Below, piece after piece: positions 44,369-58,083 of a stretch of 64,000 nucleotides of DNA. Made by a program: the position numbers and the translations under genes. The notes under the pieces were generated by a model, which saw only the letters and a list, made by a program, of their open reading frames with translations, was not told the DNA's origin and did no database searches. Each line of letters opens with the position of its first letter. Within the stretch, counting starts at the first letter, position 1. The DNA lies in NCBI GenBank assembly GCA_963693285.1, contig OY848931.1:3762079-3826078 (forward strand), in the 5' to 3' direction. This DNA comes from Xestospongia muta (taxonomy: Eukaryota; Porifera; Demospongiae; Haplosclerida; Petrosiidae).

Positions 44369-45619
44369 ACCTATCTGTACCACTGACATCATGGTGATCA
44401 CGACTAAGTACAACAGGCCCCTAATAGTTAATTAATTAATTATTACCAGGTGTCTATAAATACCTTTAGTTTTCCATCAGCAATAGCTTGATTAAAAGCT
44501 AAGGCTATTTCAATTCTCCCTTCCGCATTAGAGTAAAGAATACGAGCTTGAGATCCTACAACCTGAAAATAAAACCCACATAACCAGTTTACTAAACCAG
44601 ATTAGCCCGTACAAGTTTATGTTTTGAGGCCTCTCTAATCCACCTGCAATTATCTTCATATTGTTGTTGAAATAATTCTGAGACTATAGGAACAGGAATG
44701 AGACTGAGTCACATGACTATCGTGTAACACATACCTCCTTTAGCAATAATACCCTCTAGAACTTGTAATGCTATATTGTCAGTGATTTCAAGATCCGAGG
44801 GTAAACCAGAGGTACACACCCACCTAAATGAGATAACAACTCTCTACTATTGTGAAGCTATCTTTGTACCTGAAGGGCCCAAATCCCAAAGAGAAAATAT
44901 CGCTAGAAGAGAAGACAATAGAAATAATGATAGTCAAATACAATGACACTATACCCCATTATATGTTGCACATAAGAGGGATAAAGAAAGTCTTGTGGAC
45001 CTCCTCCTGGTTTTAAAATAGCTGCACCTAATTTAGTATAATAAACAGTTGTTTATTTATGTACTGTATGTCTGTACCTGCTCGACTAGCTTCTAAGAGG
45101 AAGGCATTACCATAATCCCAGAAATACATACCAGCTGAAGACAGAGTATTAATAGCTGTAACTTGTCTTCTCAAACTAAAGAGATAGAGAGAAGATTGTC
45201 TCAATTATATCTTGTTATTAGTACCTTTCTTGAACGAGATCTTTGAAACGGGCAGGATCAGTTTTCAGAACAGCCTGAGCCTCTTCAAAATCCAATTGAA
45301 CTGGGTAATATCCACCACCAAACGGGTTATGTAAACTGGTTTGATCTGAACCTAAATCAACTAATAATTCGCCTGACTGGTTGTACTCATGTACTAATCG
45401 TTCCCTGTTAAAAAATAATTAAAACTAAAGACAAATAAAAATTGCAGACTAACCATAAATCCACAATGTTGCCATGGTAACCGAGACTAAGTGGCTTCAT
45501 CTCTTGACGAGCTTGTCTAATTGTATAATTAGAAATGTTCATAAACTAATTAGTTAAAATACTTACCTAATACGACTTACACAATTATCCAAGTTGTCAG
45601 TCCATTCCATTAGCCAACT

Positions 45620-45692
<73 letters not shown>

Positions 45693-47022
45693 GGAAATTC
45701 TATTTAGTCTAGTCTTTCTCTTACCCCTGCTCATATCTTTTTGTTAGTGCTGCTTTATTGACTTCTGCTATTACTCCAACACATCCAGAAATGACAGCTG
45801 CTTTAGTTTGAGCCCCACTCATACCTCCGAGACCAGATGTAATAAAAACCTACAATAATAAACAACATCACAATAAAAGAACTCGTACCTTTCCAGCCAA
45901 GTTTCCAGTCCCTAGATACTTTCTACCAGCATTTAGAACAGTCAACTATAAACTCAAAATTTATTTCTATTAATTATATTCACTAACTAACTGTTGTTCC
46001 ATGAACAATGCCCTGTGGACCGATATAGCAGTAACTACCAGCTGTCATCTGACCATACAATGTCACACCCAGAGCAAACAACTTATCATACTCCTCACGA
46101 GATGAGTAGTTAGGTATTACCTTAAAAATATAGACACTGATAGCATTGGTACAATGGAGGAGGTGCATTGGATATGGCATTGGTACAATGGAGGAGGTGC
46201 ATTGGATATGGCATTGGTACAATGGAGGAGGTGCATTGGATATAACATTGGTACAATGGAGGAGGTGCAATGGATATAACATTGGTACAACAAAGTCATA
46301 TGCTCAATAAACCTACACTATTAGTACCACGCCTACCATTCCATTAGTAATAACACAACGAGGTGCCATAGGGTGACTAGGAAATAAACCCATAGGATGT
46401 CCAGAGTACATCACTAATGTTTGCTCTTCAGTTAACTGAGAGAGATAATGCATAAGATACCAGAACTGAGCCCAATTAGATAGAACTTGACCATTACCTC
46501 CATAGGTCACCAACTCTTGAGGAAACTAGAAAAATGTATCGTATATGTTTATATGTACATATACCTGTGCAACATCTGGATCCAGATTGTTCATTATCAT
46601 ATGCATTATTGCAGCTGCTTGCTTACATTTTGTGGGGTATTCATCAATAGGATATGCTCTGTAACAAGACATGTCACAAGTGGGTGAAATTATAATAATG
46701 ACCACACCCACTTCATTCTAATCTGCGGTAGGAAACGGTACATGTATATGTGTCCATATTGTTCCAGTTCTTGTGCAAATTCTGACGCAAGCGTGGAGTG
46801 TAAATGAGAAGGGATGTAGCGTAAAGCATTCTTCAATGCTAACTAAACAAAGAGAACAATTTATGTCTTTATATTTTGTCTTCATTTTTTGTTGCTTACT
46901 CTCTTTTCATCAGCAGTTAGATTAGGATTCCTCACAGGAGCATGATTTCCTGGTTCTCTAGGTCTCTTTGGAGGAAGAGGATCTACAGGCAGACCACAAC
47001 AGAGTTCCTTAAGAGTAGCCAT
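43390..47022 (-). CDS. UROC1: Urocanate hydratase (urocanase)
   Basis: Second enzyme of histidine degradation: converts urocanate to imidazolone propionate using NAD+ as an electrophilic cofactor, in the cytosol. Start MATLKELCCGLPVDPLPPKR at 47022. Visible family blocks in order: QVLSNWAQFWYLMHYLS, MYSGHPMGLFPSHP (46330-46460), LGVTLYGQMTAGSYCYIGPQ then GIVHGTT (45990-46080), ITSGLGGMSGAQ (about 45840), SDQTSLHNPFGGGYYPVQ (about 45300), DHHDVSGTDSPFRETS, and FRGATWVAIHNGGGVGWGEV (44060-44150). The last exon ends AHDVEDVSILNEAFNS with TAA at 43390-43392. More than a dozen short introns, several holding micro- or minisatellites. Divergent from HAL, which makes its substrate. Confidence 0.96.
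43607..43887. repeat. Ten-copy compound minisatellite in a UROC1 intron
   Basis: Units of 25-33 bp begin GTACACAATATATGAATGG. Their lengths differ by four-base GGAT steps, so a tetranucleotide repeat is nested inside a longer unit. Minus-strand frames through it are artefacts. Confidence 0.92.
44298..44367. repeat. (CT)n tract next to a UROC1 donor
   Basis: About 34 units. On the minus strand it reads as GA repeats just after a GTAAAG donor, the opposite side of the intron from the other CT tracts. Confidence 0.95.
45615..45690. repeat. (GA)n tract; CT tract before a UROC1 acceptor
   Basis: On the minus strand a CT run ends CTCTCTCAG directly before the exon encoding WLMEWTDNLDN. Confidence 0.95.
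46137..46290. repeat. 34-bp minisatellite, about 4.5 copies, in a UROC1 intron
   Basis: Unit ATTGGTACAATGGAGGAGGT plus 14 bases. Adjacent units are nearly identical apart from TGG/TAA and T/A changes in the later copies. Confidence 0.93.
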
Positions 47023-47136
47023 CTAAACTTGTGATGGTCTGATTCCGGCGGTTCCGCCCACACGTGTCAGGCGGCTCAGGCCCACACACCTACCGACACA
47101 CCCTCTTTATTTTCTCCTTCTATCACACAATAAATC
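47023..47136. promoter_or_regulatory. 114-bp shared promoter region of UROC1 and HAL
   Basis: Lies between the two start codons. Contains CCGCCCACACGTGTCA (47054-47069) with an E-box CACGTG core, flanked by GCGG/CCGC words, in an otherwise GC-richer stretch than its surroundings. That it drives both genes is inferred from its small size. Confidence 0.7.
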
Positions 47137-50100
47137 ATGTCTAGTTCTTTTAGAGTCTTTGTAAAACCAATTACAGAGTTTGATGATAAAAAGGAAACTG
47201 TTGCTTTACCGGTCACGAATGATCGCCAAACAATCGAAGAGTTAACGACGGATTTAGTCAAAAGACTAAATCTTAAAGGGAAACCTGAGTCTAACTACGA
47301 GCTTAGACTATCAAAAAGTGACGTACTGTTGGATCAGACTAGTGTGGCTCGTGAAATACTTCAAAACGAAGATTCATTGGTGTTATGTAAGATTTATAGT
47401 AACAAGCTGCTCTAATGTAAACTATGAATTTGAATAGCTTCTCTCTCTCTCCTCAGGTCCTGTAGGATTTCATCGTCACAGTAAGAGAGATGAATCTGAA
47501 TTAAAGAAGTCCATTTACCACATGTATGTGATCCAGTTGTATTATAATAAGTAGTATATTACATTCATATGTTAAAGTACTATATTCACAGAGTAAAAGG
47601 AGTTGTGGTTTTATAAATCTTTAATCTTTTCACAGAAATTGTCAACAGCAACAATTAAGATTCCATCTTCCCATCAAAGTAACAACTGATAACTGATAAC
47701 TACTAGTTTACACTTTTGTCTTCTCTTCTTGTTGTACTTCCTCTCTCTCTCCCTTCCTCCTTTTAGTATCTTGAACTAGATGGTTACTCACTGACTATTG
47801 AAGATCTTATAGACATTGGACTTGGTCGTTGTTATGTCAAGTTGTCTGATAAAGCTATAGAGGGAGTCAAACAATCAAGAAAGATTATTGACAATATTGT
47901 AGAGAGCGAGAAAGGTACTTGATTTGGAAATGATCGCTAATGATACATGATCTAATTTAGTTCTATTATGATTTGATTACTGTTGATTTCACTTTGATTC
48001 TAGCGGTTTATGGACTTAACACTGGATTTGGACGTTTTGCCTCTGTACCCATAGCCAAAGAGAAAGGAATGTAAGTAGATGATATATTTAGTGATCTAGT
48101 TTGTCTTCTCTATTAGTGAACTTCAAGAGAACCTAATCCGATCTCACGCTGCTTGTATTGGTAATCCACTTTCTCTTTTGAGGACTCGAACTCTGGTAAC
48201 CCTTAGGATCAATGTACTGGCCAGGGGCTGCAGGTATGATAGTAACCAAAAAAATTGTAACAATATTTCTATCAAAATTGTTTTCACAGTGGAATCAGAT
48301 TAGAAACTCTCCTACAACTTATAGATGGATTAAATGGTAAGTATATCACAGCTGTTAATATTCTTACTATTTTATCTTCCTCTCTCTTCTCAGCATCTTG
48401 TCTTCCTTTGATTCCAGAGAAAGGTACGGTTGGAGCTAGCGGTGATCTGGGTCCTCTTGCCCACTTAGCTCTTGGATTCATGGGAGAAGGTGAAATGTGG
48501 GGACCCAAAACTGGTTGGGGCAATGCTCAAGAGGTACGTAACTGGTATCAGCATTGTATTTATCTGGTATTTATAACTTGACTGACAGGTTTTGCATTTA
48601 CATGGCCTTAGACCTATAGCTTTACAAGCAAAGGAAGTAAGTATAATTTGTGCAGTGGATGTGGGTGTGGCACTAATCTTACTATCTTTTCATCTATTAG
48701 GGGTTGGCATTAATTAATGGGACACAATTTATTTGTGCACTTGGCTCTGAGGCACTCTATAGAGCAGAGATTATTGCTAAACAAGCTGATGTTGTGGCTG
48801 CTCTATCTATTGATGTGTTACAAGGTACACCAGGACCTTTTGACCGAGGTAAGGACAGAAGACAGATTAATGAAGAAAGTTCTACTGTAAAGAAAACTAG
48901 ATATGATTTGAATTATATCACAACAAGAGACTTTTCATATTTTATAGATATTCATATTCATAGACCTCATTATGGTCAACAACTAGTTGCAGGAAGACTG
49001 CGATCTTTACTTGACTCTAATGTGTATCCATCAGAAATAAGAGGTAAGGTTTGAGATTATGTCACTTAATTTGTTATACTTGTATTTCTCTTTAGAGGGA
49101 CATAGAAATTGTTCTCGTATTCAAGACCCTTACACAATGCGATGTGTTCCTCAAGTCCACGGTATTGTCCATGATACTTTGACATTTGTACGAGGGATCC
49201 TAACTACGGAGATCAACAGTGCCACAGATAACCCAGTAAGATAAACATACCTCTCATGTTCACTGTGCTGTTGTTTTAAAGATGGTACTGGCTAACAGAG
49301 GAGAGACTATTTCCGGAGGTAACTTTCACGGAGAGTATCCAGCTAAAGTAGGTGCATTACAAGTTTCAGCTGACTTTATTTTCTATAGGCATTAGATTAT
49401 TTGGCTATTGGGATTCACGAAATAGCTAATATTAGTGAACGACGTCTCGAAAGAATGGTACATCCAGGTTAGAATTACATCACTTGACTATCATGTGATT
49501 GTATGCTTTTAGCCTACAGTGGATTACCAGCTTTTCTGGCTAAAGATGGTGGTTTAAATTCAGGTACATGTAATAATGTCTACAATTATTATGATCAGTC
49601 TGTATTATTATGTAGGGTTTATGTTAGCACAAGTCACAGCAGCTGCTTTGGGTAAAAAAATAATACTATTTGTTCATTGATACTTGTCTGTTAATGTTGT
49701 TTCAGTATCTGAGAACAAGGTCCTGACACATCCTTCATCTGTTGACTCTATTACTACATCAGCTGGGACGGAGGACCACGTCTCAATGGGAGGATTTGCT
49801 GCTAGAAAAGGGCTCAATGTTGTTGAGAATGTAGAAGGAGGTCAGTCAATGTAATCTGATCAAGTTGTTACTTCATCTAACTTAGTGGTTGCTATTGAGT
49901 TATTGGCTGCTTGTCAGGGGTTAGAATTTCATCGTCCAAAGAAGACCACTAAACCTTTAGAAGAAGTATATAAATTAGTCCGTTCTGTTGTTAAAAGTTG
50001 GGATAAGGACAGATTTATGGCACCAGATATAGCAGCTGTAACCAATTTACTTCAAGAAGGAAAAGTAAATACTTCAACATCACTTCTGTATATGTCTTAT

Positions 50101-50177
50101 TACATTATTTTTAGGTATGGGAGGTTGTCTCTCCCTATATTACTGCCTATGAAGAGGCTGTTCCAACTAATATTTAA
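47137..50177 (+). CDS. HAL: Histidine ammonia-lyase (histidase)
   Basis: First enzyme of histidine degradation: removes ammonia from L-histidine to give urocanate. The N-terminus ([17 protein letters not shown], then [16 protein letters not shown]) is the ubiquitin-like leader region found in animal histidases. The core has [45 protein letters not shown] and the MIO-forming Ala-Ser-Gly at 48435-48443 ([19 protein letters not shown]). Further blocks are [17 protein letters not shown]-like [92 protein letters not shown] and DRFMAPDI. The final exon gives [15 protein letters not shown] and the stop at 50175-50177. Identity to the vertebrate enzyme is high throughout. The active-site motif is intact. 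Confidence 0.97.
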
Positions 50178-50180
50178 AGA

Positions 50181-50186
50181 AATAAA
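50181..50186 (+). terminator. AATAAA just after the HAL stop codon
   Basis: Hexamer starting four bases after the stop. HAL and MED20 converge with only 121 bp between their stops, so the 3' UTRs must be short or overlapping. Confidence 0.45.
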
Positions 50187-50298
50187 CTCAAAGATACCAA
50201 CTGAGTCATATCATTTCATTTTTCAGCATAGATAAGTTTTATTATTAATAATTTTTATTATAATAATTTATTGCAAGTCTTTCCAGTTGTGTCCTAAT

Positions 50299-51315
50299 TT
50301 ATTTGCCTCCTGCCTTTCTGATCTGATTAAATATTTGTGCGTATTGAACCATGCTATCTGCTGGTGCATACCGACCATCCAGTGACTTCTGGACATGATC
50401 CGGTATTGTAATATGTACTGGTGTGTGAAGTAATGATTTAGTAAGTTCTGTGAGTGGTTCCCACGCTGTTCTAATTATACAATCATCCTTGTCCTCAACC
50501 TAAATAACAATTAATAAACAAATTTATAAGATTAGTTTTATTAAGACAGTAATCAACTTTAATGTTATAAACCTGTTTCTAAAACTTGTAAGACGACTTA
50601 AATGATATTCAATAAGTCCAGCTGTATACTTACCTCTACAATGATAGCTTTGCTTGTGTTACTGAAAGTCACTGATGCAAATTTAACAATGTATTTCCCT
50701 TTGACTTCATGTCGGAAACCTTTAGCTTCCACTTTAAGAGGTTTACGAGGAGTATAGAAAGGCTTTAAGTGTGTAAAGATGGTATCTAAAGTGTTATCTG
50801 CTACGAGACAGAGGTAAGAGGGATCTACCACGGTAAATGTACTCCTTGGATATTCAGTACTGTGTATGAAGTAGACGTTCTTGCCTTGAGTACTAGAAAC
50901 TAAAACAGAATGCAATTATAAAAATAATGCTGTATTTATTGAGCATGAACGCCTCTAATTATACATCCGGCAGAAACATTAAATTCTTTACTGAGAAAAA
51001 TTGACACGTGTGGTAACAATGTTGATATAATTCAAACGTCATTTGGCAAGTGTGCTAGATTATTGCTACTGTAATCTAATTATTGCAATATAATGTGGTC
51101 TAGATTTACCAGTAGCTGCTGTAGATTGTAAAACCTCACAGTCAATGATCCAATTTCCCAGAGTCGTACTACCTAGTAGTTCAAGCCGTTTTTGAAGCAT
51201 TTCTAATGCCTGACTGGTGTTAAGACTCTCAGGATAGGCCCACTGGACTATACTATATTTGTAATAGATACCACATTAGTAGTATTAAAGATAGTACTTA
51301 CCAAGATACTCCCAT
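50299..51315 (-). CDS. MED20: Mediator complex subunit 20
   Basis: Head-module subunit of Mediator, in the nucleus. Three or more exons. The first is only 14 bases of coding (51315 down to 51302: MGVS plus part of a Cys codon) and splices to IVQWAYPESLNTSQALEMLQ, KRLELLGS. Together they match the conserved MGVTCV start of the family. Later: GKNVYFIHSTEYPRSTFTVV, LCLVADNTLDTIFTHLKPFY, FRHEVKGKYIVKFASVTFSN, and the end DGRYAPADSMVQYAQIFNQI followed by RKAGGK, which is typical of MED20 (GPADTMVQY...FNKIRK). The intron near 51000 carries one copy of the CACGTG 12-mer. Divergent from the laminin gene. Confidence 0.93.
51002..51013 (-). promoter_or_regulatory. CCACACGTGTCA motif (minus orientation) in a MED20 intron
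   Basis: Exact 12-bp copy on the minus strand (plus strand reads TGACACGTGTGG), about 300 bp from the MED20 start codon. Confidence 0.5.
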
Positions 51316-51535
51316 TATAACAATTAAATTAGTAAATTAAATTTAACTCGTTCGCTACAGGTTAAATGTTAACCACACGTGTCATAAGTCGCGTACTTTA
51401 TGAATTATAGGCGCATTGCGCCGTTCCCATTCTTCTATTAGTGTGGTTTAAATCTACTTTACAGGTTTCTGGGCTTAACCACTGAAGAGGAAAGTAGTGA
51501 TAAACACTTATCACGTTTGAGCTCGAGCTGCCAAT
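51316..51535. promoter_or_regulatory. Divergent promoter region MED20 / laminin
   Basis: 220 bp between start codons, with CCACACGTGTCA at 51373-51384. Confidence 0.6.
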
Positions 51536-54500
51536 ATGGAGAATGTTGCTGCAATTGTGTTTGTACTCTCTTCATGCCTTGTCTTTATTTGCACTGCTCA
51601 TTATGGAGGTAATTTTTAATGCAATATTTTAACTCAAGAATTCTCTTCTATAATATCATAGGATTGAGATATATTCCTCATGTTGGAAATATAGCTATAG
51701 GTAGACCAATCAAGTCTTCCTCAACATGTGGACTAGAGAATCAGGAACAGTATTGTTTTCCAGAGCCCACAGAGACTTGTGGAATATGTGACAATAGTAT
51801 AAATTGGTTGGCTCATCCTTCACATTTAATGACAGATGCTGGAGACTCAGTTCATTCTCCATACGATAGGACATGGTGGCAATCAGAGACCAATGTATCT
51901 TATGTGATCATAAACAATGATTTTGGAGCCACTTTTTTCTTCACTCACATTATTATCTCTTTCAAATCATGGCGTCCAGCTGCTATGATTATTGAAAAAT
52001 CTTTAGACTATGGAACAACATATAAACCAATGCAATATTATTCCACTGACTGTGAAGGTGATTTTGGTCTCCCTGATGATTCCAATAGCACTATGTCTTC
52101 AAGTGTGTCATGCACATCAAAATATTCACAACCCTCTGCTGGTGAGGTAAGATTCAGAGTTTGTGTCAATTGGATTTTTGAGGTTGATCTCATTAACGCT
52201 AGTTGTGGTGTCTGTACTTCATTAGTTAATGAGTTTAGGATTATTTATTAACGTACAATAATTAAAACTGTCCCGTTACATACACACAGCTGCAACATCT
52301 CTCCTTATCTCCAGGTTGTGTATCAGACATCAACTAGCGCAACTCAGCCAAATTTGTCTGATTCCGGCTACTTAGATAATATTACACTCACTAATCTACG
52401 AATACGTCTGTTAAGATTTCATCGTCTCCCTGGCAACAATCCTTCTGATCCTCAGACAGCTGTGAGACAATTTTATGCAATATATAATATTGATGTTTTT
52501 GGGTGGTGTTTTTGCAATGGCCACGAGACTACATGTGATTTCTTTGAAGAAGAAGCAAATACATCTAATATGGTTAGTGATCATGTATTTAATGATTTCC
52601 ATTTTTAAGACAATTTTTGTCTTAAAAATAAATTTATGTTAATTTATTATTTGTATCCACTCACATTATAATGTATCGAAGTTATGATAGATATGATCTT
52701 TCCATGGTGACCTGATCAGCGTAACGAGAGTTATGTAGATCGTAGAGTTAATTAACATATATGACTTTAATTAGATGCATACTGTTGCTATGCGTAACTA
52801 GGTTGTATCGGCTATTTAACATATCATTTGTCAGTAACGTAGATACTTATTTGACGTTGCCATGACAAGTACATTCCGTGAGATAAACGTATTGATGTGT
52901 TTTTGGACTGTGTTATAAATAGATTAGTCTGTGAGTAATTTGATTGTAATAAAATAATCTTAATAATGACAACAGTTTACATCTGATTACATAATCATCT
53001 TTTAAATGTTTTTAATTAGAGCTGTGACTTCAAAGGATATAAATGTTTTTTTTGATGATAATATATTATCTTGTTACCATAGTTATTGTTGCCTTAGATA
53101 TTGTTACCATAGTTATTGTTACCATAATTATTGTTACCTTAGATATTGCTCACTGTTGTCATGGGAAGACTGACATCACATATTTTTAAGTACATAATAG
53201 CACCCATATATATGTTAATGTATTAACATATAGTACTAAAGAATTCATGACATGTAAATAAATGAATCATGTGATATGTGATATTAATTGATATTATTGC
53301 ATATATGAGCAGGTGTTTGGTGTTGTTTAGTGTTATATCATGTTTTATAAGAACGGATTGCTCCTGACAAATCTAAGCCCAAAAATGTGTATTATATTTC
53401 ACTTATTACGTGACATTGTTGCATTGTTGATCAAACAGACCAATTAATGATATGAGTAAACATGTAATGATATCACCATACAAGTATTTTTGCAGGTACC
53501 ATCTTTGTGTAGGTGTACTAACAACACATCTGGAAAACAATGTGAAAATTGTTTACCTAACTTTAATAATGCTCCCTGGAGAAGTGGATTTGATCCTACG
53601 TTTACTGGTTGTCAAGGTAAGATCTTTTTATTAATAAATAAATCATTTCTTTATTTAGAATGTAATTGTTATAATCATTCCGATACTTGTCATTATGACT
53701 CAACTATTAAAGAAGGGATCTGTGAAGATTGTAAGCACAACACAGCTGGTGCTAACTGTGAGAAATGCTCTCCCGGACACACTCGTAATAGAAATGTAAG
53801 CATGTCTCATTCCAACACTTGTAAAGGTGAGTAATACATCAAACAATTAAACGTCTTTTAATCCGAGTTTGTTCGGTGTTCTTAGAGTGTCAGTGTAATC
53901 CAGCCGGTATCTTAACTAATACAACGTGTTCCAGTGAGAATGGGACTTGTCAGTGTCTACCTAATGTTGAAGGAGATCGATGTCAAACATGTAAATCAGG
54001 ATTTTATAACTTGTCTGCTGCTAACCCACAAGGATGTCAAGGTATATCCATTACTTCATACATGTCCATTGATCCATTGATTATATTCCATCCATCTATC
54101 ACTGTTTTTATCCGTCCATTTTGTAGATATATTCATATTTCATGTATCCATTTATTCTTTATCATAGCTTGCTCTTGTCCATCATGTGAATTGTATACTG
54201 GTCGGTGTCTTTGTCAACCTTCTAATAACACCTGTTGTCCATATGACCAATATCATAATGGTACCACATGTGTGTCATGTGATTGTCATGTTATGGGGTC
54301 CCATGGAGTGTGTCATGAAGATGGTAGATGTGTATGTAAACCAGGAGTGGGTGGAGTCAAATGTGATCAATGTCTTGATGGGTACCATTCTCTCTCAGAC
54401 GAAGGATGTACCCCTTGTGGTTGTGACCCAGATGGAAGCAATGATCCTTCTACTTGTGATAGAGATACTGGAAAATGTGATTGTTTGCCAAAAGTTGAAG

Positions 54501-57500
54501 GCAATAAATGCAATCGTTGTCCAGCTGGTACATTGGGACCAATCAAAGATGCTGCCCTCCATTGTATTCCATGTTACTGTAATGGATACTCAAGTCAGTG
54601 CGAGTCTGAACCTGGATGGTACTGGGCTGAGTCTTTGACGGAGTTTGAGAACGAGTCAAGTATACAGGAGTGGCATGCCAATGCAGATATATCCTTCAAG
54701 TGAATAATTATATTGTCAATATAATTAATCAATTAATTAATTAATTAATTATATTATAATATAATATTGTCTTTTACTGGAAGAGTTCAATTAATGATAT
54801 TATTTTTTATTATTTCCCTTTTTAGTAATGGATTAGTTGTTAAAGCTGTAGACTCCGCCCAGTCTTTACGTCTCTATTTTCCCACATCATACCTACAAGA
54901 CAAGCGAACAGCTTACAGTCTTTATCTCTCCTTCACCATAATGCTTCCCTATCACCATAGCAATAGCATGTACCTCGAATTTATTGGTAAGCCAGGTCGT
55001 CTCCGCCGAAGACTTAGGAAAATACTTGATACGTCTGGTATTAATCACAAGGTATTAATTTATTGACGTACATTGTATAGGTACTTTGTGTATTGTATTA
55101 GGTTGCTATGACAGCAGAAGGATTTACTGAGGAGGTATTTTTTTCTAAGACTGCAACTGAAGATGATGTTAGAATGGCTTTGTCTAATTTGACATCAATA
55201 AGAATAGTTGTGACTTTCGGATCAGTAAGTAATGGTTACAATTAATCGATGAATGGATGGACTGATAGATAAATGAATGAATGAATGGATGAATGGATGG
55301 ATGGATGGATGGATGGATGGATGGATGAATGGATGGATGGATCAAAAGATAGACAGATGGGTAGATGTTGACTCTATGACATGTGTTATTACCAGGATGT
55401 ATCTATGGATAATCGATACTTCAATCTGACTTATATCAAACTTCCGTATGCGACCAAAAACCACACCCATTCTAATGTCATTAATCCTCTACAATCAGCA
55501 CCAGTTGGTGAGAACTGTATCTGTCCAGTCGAACGCTCTGGGGAACGATGTCATTATTGTTCTGAGATGTATACACAAGACCCCTCATATGGGGGAGAAT
55601 TTTCAGTATGTGTTCGATGTTATTGTTATGGTCTCACAAACATGTGTGACCCAGTTAGCAGCATATGTATAAACTGTGCTAATAATAGTGCTGGGACCCA
55701 TTGTCAAAATTGTGCTGAGGGGTATTATCAGAATCGAACCACTTTCCAATGTTTACCCTGTCAATGTCCTGGAGGACCTGGTTCTCAAAACCAGTTTGCC
55801 AAGACATGTCACTTAGATAATAGTGGTGAACGTGTTATTTGTGATTGCCATAATGGATTCATTGGAAATCAATGTGAACAGTGTGACAGTGGTTTCCATG
55901 GCAACCCAACATACGAAAATGGTACATGTCGTATGTGTACATGTAATAACAATTCTGTTAGCGACATCAACACATGTGACATAATCACGGGACAATGTTT
56001 ATGTGCCGACAGGTATGTGGGTGAGAACTGTGAATACTGTCAACTTGGTTACTATGGCAATGCTTTAGCACATGACTGTCAAAGTAAGGCTATATATGTA
56101 TGTGACAGTGATGTCAGTTATTTGGTATTTGTAGGTTGCAGCTGCTATCTTAATGGAACAGTACCAAATACATATTGTCACTTAACTACAGGACAATGTG
56201 TTTGTAAGGACCATGTTGAAGGAAAACAATGCGATCAATGTAGTCATGGTTACTGGAATATTGATAGCGGAGAGGGATGTATGGACTGTGACTGTTCTAG
56301 TATTGGGTCTAACAGTAGTATATGCAATAAGGTAATAGTAGTGTTGCATAGCAACCGTTTTAATGATTTGTTTTTTTCACTATAGTTTACAGGACAGTGT
56401 AATTGTAGAGAAGGTTATGACGGGCGAAGGTGTGCACAATGTAAAGATGGCTACTGGAATAGAGGAGATGGAATGTGCATTGGTAAGGGTCTCAACACTA
56501 TTACATTCAATACTAGAGGGTCTCAGCACCATATTTATTACTAAGGGATATATATATATAATCAAATATTAACCATTAATGTCTTCTTCTAGCTTGTGGC
56601 TGTCCTCTTGATTCATCCATGTCTCCCGTCTGTAATAAATCCACTGGTGTATGTAGCTGTAGAGAAGGAGTCATAGGAGATAAATGCAACCATTGCTTAG
56701 CAACTGGCACAACAGGGATCCTCCCCTTTTGTGAGCGATGTGATGAATGTTCAATACAATGGACAGAACCCATTTATCTTCTTGGGAAAAATGTATCCCA
56801 TTATGTTGCCATGACAACATCACTTAATGTAACAAATGTGTCATACACTGAACATCCAAATGGCCGAGTACTTATCAAACCTATACTAAATCTTCTAATG
56901 GAAATTGAGACTCTGTTAAATGGAAGTAAAATAGAGCAGTTATTACGAGATGTACAGGATACTCACATTGATATAACTAACTTTATAGATGTCATTAGAA
57001 ACGCTCTACTCCGTGCAAGTACAATTGAACAAGGGTTGCAAATTACCAACAGAACCGCCAACACACAATTAATGCAGCTGCATCAAATCATATCAGATTT
57101 CCAGACACTATTGATTCTGTTAAGAAATATAACACGTGATGCTGATATTATTGGACTAGTTGATTTTAGTGATTATGTCAATCGGATTAATGCAGCTGTT
57201 AATTCATCTGACGAATCTAAAGAGGCTGTTGATGTTATTGTAATACCTTCTTTAAGTGAATCAGAAGATAAGCTGGCAATTTTTGCTACTAAAGAAATGC
57301 AATTTTTAAATATCAGTGAAGACGTTGTACGATTATTGTCTACATTAAGAAATTATACACGATATTATCAGAATTTGGTGATTGAGGCCGATCAAAAGTT
57401 GTGCGGAAAAGTTATCCCTGCTATGAGTGATAGCTTATGTGGTTGCTATAGCAACAATGAACGTTGCAAAGGTGATTGCGGAGGGATTGGGTGTAAAATA

Positions 57501-58051
57501 TGTGGAGGTGATGGTACTTGTAATGGAAGCGTTAGTGATGTTATGAGAGCAGCTAACTTGAGTTCTGAGGCTTTGGATTTGGCAAAAGACTTTCAGAAGG
57601 CACTTCAGAGTGAAATTGCCACACTACAAGAGGCTAATATGACATCTGTAATAGCTAAAATGAATGCAGGAGAAGCCCAGCTGTTATCTGAGAGAGTTAG
57701 AAAGAATATCAGTGAACTGGTACAATCAATTCACTCATTTACTGTTGATGTGTGGAGTGTGTTTAATAGTAGTTTACCAAATATTACAATTATTGAACAA
57801 CTCATCGAAGAGACAGAGTCCTTTCAATTGAGTAGAACACCAGAAGAGGTATGAGGTTTAAAAACATATGTACAAATTTAGTGGTTTTTTCTTGGTAGGT
57901 TCTTGAATTATTGAGAGAGATGAATGAGACAATAATGAAGTTTCCAACTTTGAAAATTGATAGTGATTTGGAGGCTAGGGCACAAACAGCGCTGAATATC
58001 TCTATAGAAGCTACGTATGTACCTATTTGAACAGCACAAACATACTCTCTA

Positions 58052-58083
<32 letters not shown>

